Below, one piece after another: positions 1 through 8,437 of a stretch of 64,000 nt of DNA (positions within the stretch are counted from its first letter, which is position 1; each line of letters starts with the position of its first letter). A model generated the notes under the pieces. It saw only the letters and a program-made list of their open reading frames with translations. It was not told the origin of the DNA and did no database searches. The DNA comes from Actinobacteria bacterium UBA4426 (GTDB taxonomy: Bacteria; Actinomycetota; Actinomycetes; S36-B12), in NCBI GenBank assembly GCA_002390705.1, contig DGQA01000038.1, forward strand, positions 1-64,000, given 5' to 3'. A program made the translations under genes and the position numbers.

Positions 1-334
1 GGATGATGCCATCTGGCTGAGCTGCCACTGCAACTTCGCACTCACTGGCTTGCTTGTCAGCATCGTACTCAGAGTTTGTGATGGTCAGATTAACGCCCAG
101 TTCCTTAGCCATTGCCTCCATCGGAGGAAGGTAAGTGGTGCCATATGGCTGATCATTACCTTGAGGAAGCAGCGCGTAGACCTCGAAGGATTCCTTACCT
201 TCTGCTGCTTCTTCACCAGCCGATTCAGCCGCTGTTTCTGCACTATCAGCATCGTCCGAACTGCCACAGGCAGTCAGAGTCAACGCACATGCTGCAAGCA
301 AGCTCGCAGCGAATGTTAGACGAGACTTTCGCAT
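1..334 (-). CDS. Sugar-type ABC transporter substrate-binding lipoprotein, 3' end missing
   Basis: The first 111 codons of an extracellular solute-binding protein; the gene runs off the window. Seen: ATG at 334 with an AAGGG ribosome site about 10 nt upstream, a basic-hydrophobic signal peptide (MRKSRLTFAASLLAAC...) ending in an LTAC lipobox so the mature lipid-anchored Cys is near residue 24, then an acidic Asp/Glu/Ala linker and a start of a type I periplasmic-binding fold. The stretch around residues 92-111 (NSEYDADKQ, then PDGII) is typical of RbsB-like sugar binders (Pfam PF13407). It is the fourth gene of an ATPase-permease-permease-binder operon. Ligand cannot be told from what is visible. 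Confidence 0.9.
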   Translation of the reverse strand, partial: MRKSRLTFAASLLAACALTLTACGSSDDADSAETAAESAGEEAAEGKESFEVYALLPQGNDQPYGTTYLPPMEAMAKELGVNLTITNSEYDADKQASECEVAVAAQPDGII

Positions 335-396
335 ATTGTGCCCTTCTTGTTTACATTTTCACTACTCCACCGGCGGTGGAGCAGTTGTTCGATGAC

Positions 397-1425
397 TTAG
401 GTAGTCACCGAATTTTTCGCTCGACCTTGGCGAAGCGTTCGTATGCTTCCCCTCACCGAACGAAGGCTGTTGGGATCTGTCGTGACAGCGATGAGAAGAA
501 TCGCCCCAATGAAGATCTGTTGCACTGGAACCTGAACGCCGGAGATAGTCAACGCCACCTGAAGAACCCCTAGTGCGGCAGCACCGATCAAGGTTCCCAC
601 AATAGAACCCCGGCCACCTTTCAGGTAATTTCCACCGATAATGGCTGCGGCAAAAGCCGTTAATAGCACTGTCGAGCCAGCAGTTGGGTCCGCGGTTGTT
701 CGTTCAAGGCTGTTGATGATTCCGGCCAGTGCAGCAACGAAACCTGAAATCATGAACCCGGTAACAATTCGTCTCGTTACGGGGATTCCCGCATCGCGCG
801 CTGCCTGACGGTTCCCACCAACTGCAAAGAATTCGCGGCCAGCTTGCGCCTTAGACACAAATATTTGTATCGCGATAAATACCAGTATAAAGATTAAAAC
901 TCTTGGGGTTATTGGTCCAATCAGTGGCTCACCGAAAGAGATTCCGGCCTCTTTATTGACGAGGCTAACTGGAGCCTCGTCTGAGATTACGAAAGCTAAC
1001 CCTCGCAGCGCAAAGAGCATTCCCAATGTTGCGATGAACGAGTTTATGCCGACGACAGACACAAAGAATGCGTTAATCAACCCCACTATGAGTCCGGTCG
1101 CGAGTGCGGCCAAAATACCCAGCCACAGTTCAGGAATGCTGGCCATCACAACCCCGGACAAGGCTAGTGTGCTGGCAACACTCAAGTCCAGCTCGCCCAT
1201 CAGGATCACAGCGGTCAGGCCCAACGCCACGATTCCAATCAGCGCTATTCGACCTAAAGTCACGGAGTAGGCGCTGAATACGAGAGGTTCAGTTAGGGCA
1301 ACTATGACAAGAATGACACTTAATAGCGCGATCCCGCGGCCTTCAGTTCTACGACCGATAACCGTTCCAGCGCGGCCGAAAAAGCCCTTGGACTTGGCAT
1401 CTGATAACTCCAAGATTTGACTCAT
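397..1425 (-). CDS. RbsC-family sugar ABC transporter permease (second of two)
   Basis: A 342-residue inner-membrane permease of the branched-chain amino acid/ribose family (BPD_transp_2). The protein is almost wholly hydrophobic with about ten membrane segments after a roughly 30-residue polar N-terminus, and carries the family's conserved GGNRQAARDAGI cytoplasmic loop near residue 205 that contacts the ATPase, and AIIGGNYLKGGRGS near residue 265. Its start overlaps the stop of the upstream permease by one base (TAATG), so the two are translationally coupled. It would form a heterodimeric channel with its neighbour. Substrate unassigned. Confidence 0.93.
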   Translation of the reverse strand: MSQILELSDAKSKGFFGRAGTVIGRRTEGRGIALLSVILVIVALTEPLVFSAYSVTLGRIALIGIVALGLTAVILMGELDLSVASTLALSGVVMASIPELWLGILAALATGLIVGLINAFFVSVVGINSFIATLGMLFALRGLAFVISDEAPVSLVNKEAGISFGEPLIGPITPRVLIFILVFIAIQIFVSKAQAGREFFAVGGNRQAARDAGIPVTRRIVTGFMISGFVAALAGIINSLERTTADPTAGSTVLLTAFAAAIIGGNYLKGGRGSIVGTLIGAAALGVLQVALTISGVQVPVQQIFIGAILLIAVTTDPNSLRSVRGSIRTLRQGRAKNSVTT

Positions 1426-2438
1426 TACCGAGCCACCTTTCTTCCAATGGCATCTAAGGACACAGCAAAAACGATTAGTGCCCCAAGGGCTATCTGCTGG
1501 TATCCGAAACTGATACCTGAAAGAACGAGGATGTTCGTCAACACGCTGACGAAAATTACGCCGAGCAGTGTTCGAAATACACTTCCGCGGCCCCCGAACA
1601 CGCTTGTTCCACCCACGATAATCGCTGCCAAAGCACGGAAGTCATATCCGACACCATCGTTGGACACCGCGGTGTTCGAGAAAGCAGCAAGGACAAACCC
1701 CGCCACCATAGCGGCGATAGCAGTAACGAGAAACGCACCGAACACAATGAGAGCAGTATTTGAACCGCCAAGCCGAGTCGCCGACTCATTGACACCGAAG
1801 GAACGGATTAAGAAACCAAAGTTTGTGCGGTTCAGCAAAATCGACAACAGGATTGTCATGACTAATAAAACTATCGCTGAATACGGAATCGGGCCAACTT
1901 TGCCCATGCCGAACGCCTTAATGATTCCATCTGGGGGGCCGAAAAAGATTGATCCACCAGAGAAATACCGCAATACGCCTAAACCAATGAAAGTTGTTGC
2001 CAGTGTGACAATCACGGCGTTTGCCTTGAACACTCCCACGGCAATGCCGTTTACTAAGGCGAATAATATGGCCGCCATTAGCGCAGCCACCATCGCAATA
2101 AATATGCCATGCGTATTGCTCACGGCTATCAAGATCACCCCGGCCGTGGCTACCTGAGCGACCACCGATAGATCCAGGTAGTTGCCGCTGATCACCACGA
2201 ATGTCATTCCGACTGCGACAATGCCCACGGGGGCAGCGCGGTGAAATACGTCGGTCACATTGATAAGCGATGCGAACCCATCAACGAATACTAATGCGGC
2301 GATGATCAAAAGAGCCGTGAATACAAACACGCCATTGCGAGATGACCATGCCAAGATCTCGGCAACACCAATGCTACTTTTTTGCGTTGCCCCTACTTCA
2401 GTCATGGTGGTTTCCGCGTTAGTGCCCTTTGTTGTCAT
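1425..2438 (-). CDS. RbsC-family sugar ABC transporter permease (first of two)
   Basis: A 337-residue permease of the ribose/xylose/AI-2 transporter family with multiple membrane segments. Conserved family stretches include TFVVISGNYLDLSV near residue 80, and AAIIVGGTSVFGGRGSV near residue 285. Here the EAA-like loop is divergent (RSFGVNESATRLGG near 215) relative to the partner permease, consistent with specialised halves of a heterodimer. It starts inside the last four bases of the ATPase gene (ATGA overlap). Order ATPase-permease-permease-binder matches AI-2 (lsrACDB) and rhamnose (rhaTPQS) systems, but the substrate is not established. Confidence 0.93.
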   Translation of the reverse strand: MTTKGTNAETTMTEVGATQKSSIGVAEILAWSSRNGVFVFTALLIIAALVFVDGFASLINVTDVFHRAAPVGIVAVGMTFVVISGNYLDLSVVAQVATAGVILIAVSNTHGIFIAMVAALMAAILFALVNGIAVGVFKANAVIVTLATTFIGLGVLRYFSGGSIFFGPPDGIIKAFGMGKVGPIPYSAIVLLVMTILLSILLNRTNFGFLIRSFGVNESATRLGGSNTALIVFGAFLVTAIAAMVAGFVLAAFSNTAVSNDGVGYDFRALAAIIVGGTSVFGGRGSVFRTLLGVIFVSVLTNILVLSGISFGYQQIALGALIVFAVSLDAIGRKVAR

Positions 2439-3961
2439 GACGACCTCACAATCGTTTCACCCGAGGCCAGAGACATGACTGATTTCTCACTGGCTTCTTC
2501 CTTCGACAACGTTCCTGTCACATGACCGTCGCGCATGACGTGAATAGTGTCTGAAAGCTCCAATAGTTCCGGTAGATCTGAGCTCACAATGAGCACTGCA
2601 GTACCTTGATCAGCGATTTCTTTTACGAGTCTGTGAATCTCGGCTTTGGCACCGACGTCAACTCCTCGAGTGGGTTCGTCAAGAACAATAAATTTAGGGC
2701 GCCGGCCGAGCCACTTTGCAAGAACAACCTTTTGCTGATTCCCACCGCTGTACTCCCCCACATCTCGGCGAATTTCGGGTGGGCGCAAGCCGACTTTATC
2801 CGCCAGTAATTGCGCAACTTGGGCCGTTTTGCTTCCAACTTTGAATCCCGCGACTGAAAGTTCTTTGCGGTTTGGAAGGCGAATATTGTCTTCGACACTC
2901 ATCGACAGCGCGAGTCCATCTATTCTTCGCTCTTCAGGAACGTAGGCGACGCCGTTGCGCACTGCTGATTGATAACTGCCTATGGTGATGGTTTCCCCGT
3001 TGTGAGTAAGGGTGACGCTCCCGGCCGTTCGATCGTCTGCGCCAATAATTGCGCGCACCAATTCCGAACGCCCTGCACCCACGAGACCGCCCAGACCTAC
3101 GATTTCGCCGGAACGGACCTGCACGCTCACGTTATTTACCTTTGGCGCTGTGATCCCCTGGGCGTCTAATACAACTGCCCCAGGGGTTGCGGTCCGCTTT
3201 GTGGCGAGATCTAGTCCTAGTTCACGACCCACCATTTGATCGACAACTTGACTCGGCGTCAAGCTGTCGATGGATGAAGAACGCACTAACTTGCCATCAC
3301 GGAGGATGGCGACCGTCGAGCAGGTACTGAAAATTTCAGGTATGCGGTGCGAGATGTAAATTATTGCCATTCCACCGTCAGCCAGACGGCGGAGCATTGC
3401 TAACAAGTAATCGGTCTCAGCTGGAGTCAGCGTCGCGGTCGGTTCGTCAAAGATAAGAATCCGTGGCTTTTTTGCCACAGCTCGGGCAATTTCAACAAAC
3501 TGACGTAATGCCACCGATAGCCGGCCCACACGTTCATCAAGATCAACACCGACCCCGATCTCCGCCAGGGCATCGGCGGCGATCTGGCGCAGCTTCCGGT
3601 ACTCGGTAAATCCAACCTTCGTAGGGAACGACCCGAGGAGGATGTTTTCTGCCACCGTCATTTCGGGAACGAGGCTGAGTTCCTGGTGAACAAGGGAAAT
3701 CCCTGCGCTGATAGCTGCACGCGCGCCAGGCTGGACAGGTTTGCCATCGACTCTGACTTCGCCTTGATCCGGGCTCAAGATTCCGGCAAGCACCCGCATA
3801 AGCGTCGACTTGCCCGCACCGTTCTCTCCCACCAAACCATAAATCTCGCCTGCCCGGACCGAAATGCTGACGTTGTCGACGGCTACGGCACCGCCGAAAC
3901 TTTTTGTGATGGCGTCCGCCTCGATGAGAACCGGGCCGAACTCACTTTCAGCAGTAACCAC
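2435..3961 (-). CDS. RbsA/MglA-type sugar ABC transporter ATPase with two nucleotide-binding domains
   Basis: A 508-residue cytoplasmic ATPase that powers sugar uptake by the two downstream permeases. Domain 1 has Walker A GENGAGKS near residue 45, a signature-like LSVALRQFVEIARA near 150 and Walker B ILIFDEPTA near 174. Domain 2 has the degenerate Walker A typical of this family (GLVGAGRSE near 292), a canonical YSGGNQQK signature near 410 and Walker B FIVLDEPTRGVDVG near 435. Length matches the family (about 500). Start is GTG at 3961, preceded by GGAAGGA seven bases upstream. It heads the operon; a palindrome and phased repeats lie in its leader. Confidence 0.95.
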   Translation of the reverse strand: MVTAESEFGPVLIEADAITKSFGGAVAVDNVSISVRAGEIYGLVGENGAGKSTLMRVLAGILSPDQGEVRVDGKPVQPGARAAISAGISLVHQELSLVPEMTVAENILLGSFPTKVGFTEYRKLRQIAADALAEIGVGVDLDERVGRLSVALRQFVEIARAVAKKPRILIFDEPTATLTPAETDYLLAMLRRLADGGMAIIYISHRIPEIFSTCSTVAILRDGKLVRSSSIDSLTPSQVVDQMVGRELGLDLATKRTATPGAVVLDAQGITAPKVNNVSVQVRSGEIVGLGGLVGAGRSELVRAIIGADDRTAGSVTLTHNGETITIGSYQSAVRNGVAYVPEERRIDGLALSMSVEDNIRLPNRKELSVAGFKVGSKTAQVAQLLADKVGLRPPEIRRDVGEYSGGNQQKVVLAKWLGRRPKFIVLDEPTRGVDVGAKAEIHRLVKEIADQGTAVLIVSSDLPELLELSDTIHVMRDGHVTGTLSKEEASEKSVMSLASGETIVRSS

Positions 3962-3987
3962 TGATGATTCCTTCCATAACCCTCTAC

Positions 3988-3999
3988 GACCAATTGGTC
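3988..3999. promoter_or_regulatory. Perfect 12-bp palindrome in the ABC operon leader
   Basis: GACCAATTGGTC is a perfect inverted repeat 27-38 bases upstream of the GTG of the ABC ATPase and just upstream of its ribosome site. Its position suits a repressor operator or a transcription-start-proximal site. Which protein binds it is unknown; the XRE/cupin regulator encoded immediately upstream is the obvious candidate (inference). Confidence 0.4.
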
Positions 4000-4075
4000 A
4001 GCCTTCGTCTGCCTACCCAATAGATCCCTAGTTTGTATGGTGTGACAGGACAAACGCAAGGACATGTTCCGCAAA

Positions 4076-4102
4076 GTTACCCAAATGTTACGTCAAGGTT
4101 AC
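4076..4102. promoter_or_regulatory. Three GTTAC direct repeats with exact 11-bp period upstream of the ABC operon
   Basis: GTTAC begins at 4076, 4087 and 4098, so the three copies lie on one face of the helix. They are 115-141 bases upstream of the ATPase start. A possible promoter (TTGCGT, 16 bases, TACAAA on the minus strand, about 4034-4061) lies downstream of them, which would place the repeats in an activator position. The spacing is what is seen; the regulatory role is inference. Confidence 0.4.
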
Positions 4103-4204
4103 TATTTTCGGTCGATGGCAGCCTGCTAGCATACAATTCCAGGTCAGAGGCGAGTCTGAATCAAAGCTATCGGTCAGAACCTAAGTGGATATGTTGCGAG
4201 TCGA

Positions 4205-4924
4205 CTAAAAATGGCCGGTAGAAGATTCGGGCCCGGCTGCTGGCGAATTCGCAGAAGTGTCCGCAATGAACCACACTGCCCGCACCTCCTCGTCCGTTTC
4301 ATTCCAATACCGGTGCGGAGTCGTGGAGTCAAATGCAATCGAGTCACCCACGTTAAGAACGGCCGTGTCGAAACCTACCTGGATCGTCAGCGACCCGTGA
4401 GTGATCACCCCGTATTCTCGGCTAGAGTGCAACACGAACTCTTCGGGCGGTGAGGATTCCTTGGACGGAGGGTAGATCACCTCAATGAACTCCGCCCCCA
4501 TCTCTGCATGCGGCGTGAGCCTTTCCCATCTTGTTCCTGTGGGCAACGGAATTGATGGTCGGGAGAGACGGCGCATCACCACACCTTTGGCCTCTAGCTC
4601 ACCAAGTGCCAAGGCTTGCCCGGGCGAATCGGCTGCTCGACCCGCTTTCTCAGAAGAATCTCCGGTGTGAACTTGCGAATCGACTTTCACAAATAAACTA
4701 TCCATCGATATTTGTAATTCGCTGACTATGGTGTAAAGCGACCGCACGCTCAACGATGCCAAGCCCCGCTCAACATTAGAAATATGACCTGGGGAAACCT
4801 CCACCCGACGGGCCAACTCCCGCATACTGATACCCGCGGCCTCTCGCGCCCCTCGCAAGCGTTCCCCCACACCGATCCATTCAGTCGGGACGCCTTGCTC
4901 TGTCACCGGGTCCCTCCTTGCCAT
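4205..4924 (-). CDS. XRE-family transcriptional regulator with C-terminal cupin sensor
   Basis: About 239 residues. The N-terminal helix-turn-helix (LRGAREAAGISMRELARRVEVSPG..., about residues 20-75) is a classic XRE/HTH_3 domain, with ISNVERG in the recognition helix. The C-terminal half (about 150-225) is a small cupin barrel: YGVITHGSLTIQVG, LNVGDSIAF and TPHRYWN. This layout is known in regulators of sugar, amino-sugar and polyamine genes, where the cupin binds the ligand. I chose the internal ATG at 4924 (MARRDP) because the longer reading adds an unstructured stretch that is not family-like. It lies between the sucCD-tauE cluster and the ABC operon, all on one strand. Confidence 0.88.
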   Translation of the reverse strand: MARRDPVTEQGVPTEWIGVGERLRGAREAAGISMRELARRVEVSPGHISNVERGLASLSVRSLYTIVSELQISMDSLFVKVDSQVHTGDSSEKAGRAADSPGQALALGELEAKGVVMRRLSRPSIPLPTGTRWERLTPHAEMGAEFIEVIYPPSKESSPPEEFVLHSSREYGVITHGSLTIQVGFDTAVLNVGDSIAFDSTTPHRYWNETDEEVRAVWFIADTSANSPAAGPESSTGHF

Positions 4925-5029
4925 TGTTTGATGTCCACTTAGTGTGTTAAATCCCAGCCACCGTACCCTACCCGCACCAGCGATCGGGTGTATGCCCTGA
5001 AAGAACATGGGCGTCGACCAAAGACTGCC

Positions 5030-5791
5030 CTATCCAACAATGAGGAGCCACAGCCCCGCCATGGCACTGACAGCTAGCACAATCCAGTAGAACCACTCGC
5101 CAGAGATGTGGCGAAAGATGATAGATCCTGCCACCGCTCCTGCCACGATTACTGGGATAAACCACACACCAGCGGCAAGGGTCTCGCGAGTCAGCAGATC
5201 AAGGTTAATCAAAATTGGCACCTTCGAGATATTAATAAAGAAGAAGAACCAAGCCGAAGTCCCCATAAAAGTAAATGTGCTAACCCGCATATTGATCAGA
5301 TACAAACTCATCGCTGTTCCGCCAGCATTGGCCGCCATAGAAGTCATGCCGGCAAGCACACCAAAAAGCGTTGCTTTAACTGACTGCACCAATGGTGCAT
5401 CGGTTGGCAACTCACTCGATAGATTTCGCGTCCTTCGAGCGATCTCCAAAATCACTGACACCAAGATCAGGGCTCCAAGAATACGACTCAAGGCTGTTGC
5501 TGTGAGCACACTGAAAAGGAAAGCTGTAACCAAAAGCCCGGCCAGAACTCCCGGGATTAAGCGCAAAATCAAGCGCCAATCAACGTTTGATCGGTACAGG
5601 GCCAATGCATAAAGGTCTCCCACCAATAGAAGAGGCAGGGCAAATGCCGATGCGACCGTCGGAGTGAGGACCGCAGCAAGCAGCGGTCCCGCCAGCACCC
5701 CCACTACCGGCATGGCAGTTTTTGAGACGCCGTAAAGAAATATGGCGATAGCAATGACCGTGACCGAAAGTACGCTCCATTGCGCAAGCAT
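5030..5791 (-). CDS. TauE/SafE-family membrane transporter
   Basis: A 253-residue integral membrane protein with about eight hydrophobic segments in two similar halves, as in the TauE/SafE (DUF81) family implicated in export or import of sulfite, sulfoacetate and other small anions. Family-like features are the GVSKTAMPVVG stretch near residue 21 and the second-half GVLAGMTSMAANAGGTAMSLYL near residue 140. The ATG follows the sucD stop without a gap (TAA then ATG), so it is translated from the sucCD message. The pairing with succinyl-CoA synthetase suggests a small acid as cargo, which is inference. Confidence 0.85.
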   Translation of the reverse strand: MLAQWSVLSVTVIAIAIFLYGVSKTAMPVVGVLAGPLLAAVLTPTVASAFALPLLLVGDLYALALYRSNVDWRLILRLIPGVLAGLLVTAFLFSVLTATALSRILGALILVSVILEIARRTRNLSSELPTDAPLVQSVKATLFGVLAGMTSMAANAGGTAMSLYLINMRVSTFTFMGTSAWFFFFINISKVPILINLDLLTRETLAAGVWFIPVIVAGAVAGSIIFRHISGEWFYWIVLAVSAMAGLWLLIVG

Positions 5792-6658
5792 TTACGTCAG
5801 AATTTCTCGCATCAGGTCCGCTGTTTCACTGGGAGTGCGACCGACCTGAACGCCTGCCGCTTCGAGTGCCTCTTGTTTTGCAACTGCGGTTCCCGAAGAA
5901 CCTGAAACGATCGCACCCGCGTGACCCATGGTCTTGCCCTCTGGCGCGGTAAACCCAGCGACATAACCAACAACCGGCTTGGTGACATGTTCTTTGATGT
6001 AGGCCGCGGCGCGCTCTTCAGCGTCTCCACCGATTTCACCGATCATCACGATTGCCTCTGTTTCCGGGTCGTTTTGGAAAGCTTCCAGAGCGTCAATATG
6101 GGTCGTGCCAATGATCGGGTCTCCTCCGATTCCCACACAGGTGGAAAAGCCAAAATCGCGGAGTTCGTACATCATTTGGTAGGTCAGAGTGCCGGACTTT
6201 GATACCAGCCCGATTCGGCCGGGTTTAGTGATGTCAGCGGGAATAATGCCCGCATTGGACTTTCCCGGACTAATTATTCCGGGGCAGTTTGGCCCAATGA
6301 TTCGGGTACTTCCCGCGTTTACGGCGTATTGGTAGAACTGAGCGCTGTCGTGGACCGGGATGCCTTCCGTGATCACAACGCAGAGTGGCATCGTGGCGTC
6401 GACCGCCTCTTGCACCGCACCTTTCGCGAATTTGGGCGGCACAAAAATTACCGAGACATTTGCACCTGTTGCAGCAATCGCCGAGGCCACGTCATTGAAC
6501 ACAGGAATACCGTCGACGTCAGCACCAGCCTTGCCTGGGGTCACGCCCGCAACAACTTTTGCGCCACTTTCGACCATGCGGCGCGTGTGTTTTGTGCCCT
6601 CGGACCCGGTCATTCCCTGAACGAGAATTTTGCTATGTTCATCGAGCCAAATTGCCAT
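5792..6658 (-). CDS. sucD: Succinyl-CoA synthetase alpha subunit
   Basis: A 288-residue subunit that binds CoA and carries the phosphohistidine in the reversible TCA step succinyl-CoA + ADP (GDP) + Pi to succinate + NTP. Seen: the CoA-binding Rossmann start ([16 protein letters not shown]), the [12 protein letters not shown] stretch near residue 122, and the phosphorylated His in GHAGAIVSG near residue 246. Length is normal. It starts four bases after the sucC stop and continues directly into the TauE-family gene. A malate-CoA ligase (MtkB) is a paralogue that cannot be wholly excluded by eye, but context favours succinate. Confidence 0.96.
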   Translation of the reverse strand: MAIWLDEHSKILVQGMTGSEGTKHTRRMVESGAKVVAGVTPGKAGADVDGIPVFNDVASAIAATGANVSVIFVPPKFAKGAVQEAVDATMPLCVVITEGIPVHDSAQFYQYAVNAGSTRIIGPNCPGIISPGKSNAGIIPADITKPGRIGLVSKSGTLTYQMMYELRDFGFSTCVGIGGDPIIGTTHIDALEAFQNDPETEAIVMIGEIGGDAEERAAAYIKEHVTKPVVGYVAGFTAPEGKTMGHAGAIVSGSSGTAVAKQEALEAAGVQVGRTPSETADLMREILT

Positions 6659-6662
6659 TGAA

Positions 6663-7835
6663 TTACGCTCCCTTTCGAGCTGCTGCGAGTTCAGCCACCC
6701 GGCGCGCTGCTGCGTCCATGGTGTCTACCAGTTCAATAAATTCGTGGTCTGCTTTGTTGAGAATCGCGCGGCCTTCGACCGCATTGTTGCCATCGATTCG
6801 AGCAACAATCGGCTTAGTCACACGCTCTCCCAGCTGGTCAACTGCTTGCAGAATTCCGTTGGCAACCGCGTCACATGATGTGATGCCGCCAAAAATGTTG
6901 ACAAACACCGCCTGCACTTCTGGATCGTTGAGCACAATGTCGAGCCCGTTGGCCATCACTTCAGCTGACGCACCTCCACCAATGTCAAGGAAGTTTGCAG
7001 GTTTAATGTCCCCGAACTCTTCGCCAGCGTACGCAACCACGTCGAGTGTGCTCATGACTAGGCCTGCACCGTTACCGACAATCCCGACGTCACCCTCGAG
7101 CTTTACGTAGTTCAAGCCCATAGCCTTGGCGCGAGTTTCAATGTCGTCGGCTGCCGAGTCATCAAAGTCTGCCTGCTCTGGCTGGCGATACCCAGCATTG
7201 TCATCAATGGTGACTTTCCCGTCGAGCGCAAGCACCTCACCGGACGGTGTAAGCACCAGTGGATTCACTTCCACGAGGGTTGCGTCTTCTGCGACCATGA
7301 CTTGCCAGAGCTTGACCAAAATATCTGCGACCTGCCCCTGGATTGCTTCCTCAAATTGAGCGGCAACGGCGATCTCCCGCGCTATTTCCGGAGTGACACC
7401 CTCCAGGGCATCGACCCTAATTTTTGCAAGTGCTTCAGGGTTGTTAACTGCTACTTCCTCGATTTCAACGCCGCCCTCGACACTGGCCATGGCAAGGAAT
7501 GCTCGATTTGCTCGGTCTAGCAGAAATGATACGTAGTATTCCTCCGCGATATCGGCTGCGTGGGCAACGAGGACTTTGTGGACCGTGTGACCTTTAATAT
7601 CCATGCCCAGGATTGCCGTTGCCACTTCACGTGTTTCAGCGGGGTCTTTGGCGAGTTTGACTCCCCCTGCCTTACCGCGACCACCGGTTTTCACTTGGGC
7701 CTTAACTACCACTGGACCACCAATTGACTCCGAAATTGCCACGGCACCGTCAATGTCGCTGCAGACATCCCCCGCGGTAAGGGGCAACCCATGCTTTCCA
7801 AAAAGGTGCTTGGCTTGGTATTCGTACAGATCCAC
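6663..7835 (-). CDS. sucC: Succinyl-CoA synthetase beta subunit
   Basis: A 390-residue ATP-grasp subunit partnered with SucD. Seen: [18 protein letters not shown] at the N-terminus, the nucleotide-binding [18 protein letters not shown] near residue 45, [11 protein letters not shown] near 202, and the [10 protein letters not shown] phosphate/substrate loop near 312. The start is GTG at 7835 with GGAGCC just upstream. First gene of the sucC-sucD-tauE-like-XRE run. A 111-base gap separates it from the B12-binding gene upstream; no terminator was recognised in that gap. Confidence 0.97.
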   Translation of the reverse strand: MDLYEYQAKHLFGKHGLPLTAGDVCSDIDGAVAISESIGGPVVVKAQVKTGGRGKAGGVKLAKDPAETREVATAILGMDIKGHTVHKVLVAHAADIAEEYYVSFLLDRANRAFLAMASVEGGVEIEEVAVNNPEALAKIRVDALEGVTPEIAREIAVAAQFEEAIQGQVADILVKLWQVMVAEDATLVEVNPLVLTPSGEVLALDGKVTIDDNAGYRQPEQADFDDSAADDIETRAKAMGLNYVKLEGDVGIVGNGAGLVMSTLDVVAYAGEEFGDIKPANFLDIGGGASAEVMANGLDIVLNDPEVQAVFVNIFGGITSCDAVANGILQAVDQLGERVTKPIVARIDGNNAVEGRAILNKADHEFIELVDTMDAAARRVAELAAARKGA

Positions 7836-7946
7836 TGTGGCTCCTCAAATCAACGTAATTGCATCAACGACCCTGGTGCGGCTAAGCCTATTGAGTTCTC
7901 ACCAGCGACAAGCACCAGATAGATGTGATCTTGCACGCATCGGAGA

Positions 7947-8357
7947 TTACCGATTGAGCGCTACGTGCTCGTTAACCCAGTCCACGACACTTTGCGAAGT
8001 TGTCCCGGGAGTGAAAATTTCCGCTACTCCCGCTGATTTAAGGACGGGAATATCTGCATCAGGGACGATCCCGCCACCGAACACGACGATGTCAGAGGCT
8101 CCTGCCGCGGCCAATTCACCCATGAGGTCTGGGAAAAGTGTGAGATGAGCGCCCGAGAGAATCGAAATCCCAATTACGTCGGCATCTTCTTGAACCGCGG
8201 TAGCAGCAATGGCTGCCGGGGTTTGATGCAGGCCGGTGTAGATCACTTCACATCCCGCATCGCGCAGTGCCCGTGCAATTACCTTTGCCCCACGATCATG
8301 CCCATCTAATCCGGGCTTAGCGATCACTACTCTCACGGGGCGAGAAGCTGCACTCAT
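7947..8357 (-). CDS. Cobalamin-binding small subunit of an acyl-CoA mutase (IcmB-like)
   Basis: A 136-residue free-standing B12-binding domain. It has the DxHxxG motif (GLDGHDRG, residues about 17-24) whose His replaces the lower axial base of cobalamin, the SILSGAH stretch and the [10 protein letters not shown] loop, all as in the C-terminal half of methylmalonyl-CoA mutase. The 136-residue length is that of the small subunits of isobutyryl-CoA mutase (IcmB) and 2-hydroxyisobutyryl-CoA mutase (HcmB). No large mutase subunit is in the window, so the partner must be elsewhere. It is divergent from the malic enzyme gene and appears leaderless (TATCAT seven bases before ATG). Confidence 0.88.
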   Translation of the reverse strand: MSAASRPVRVVIAKPGLDGHDRGAKVIARALRDAGCEVIYTGLHQTPAAIAATAVQEDADVIGISILSGAHLTLFPDLMGELAAAGASDIVVFGGGIVPDADIPVLKSAGVAEIFTPGTTSQSVVDWVNEHVALNR

Positions 8358-8364
8358 GTCGCAG

Positions 8365-8370
8365 ATGATA
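8365..8370 (-). promoter_or_regulatory. Candidate leaderless -10 box of the IcmB-like gene
   Basis: TATCAT on the minus strand ends seven bases before the ATG at 8357; there is no ribosome site between them. This is the geometry of leaderless actinobacterial transcripts, where the mRNA begins at the start codon. Confidence 0.5.
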
Positions 8371-8424
8371 GCGCACAGGGTAAACCAGATTTATGGCACT
8401 CAATTCCACTGACAACTCACGGCC

Positions 8425-8430
8425 TAGGAT
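8425..8430 (+). promoter_or_regulatory. Candidate leaderless -10 box of the malic enzyme gene
   Basis: TAGGAT ends seven bases before the ATG at 8438. It supports that ATG as the start rather than the in-frame ATG at 8393, which lies upstream of this box. Confidence 0.5.
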
Positions 8431-8437
8431 TGTGCAC

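Noticed and set aside
6559..7110. 183-codon plus-strand frame opposite sucCD
   Set aside because: Antisense shadow of sucC/sucD; Ser/Thr/Pro-rich with no motifs.
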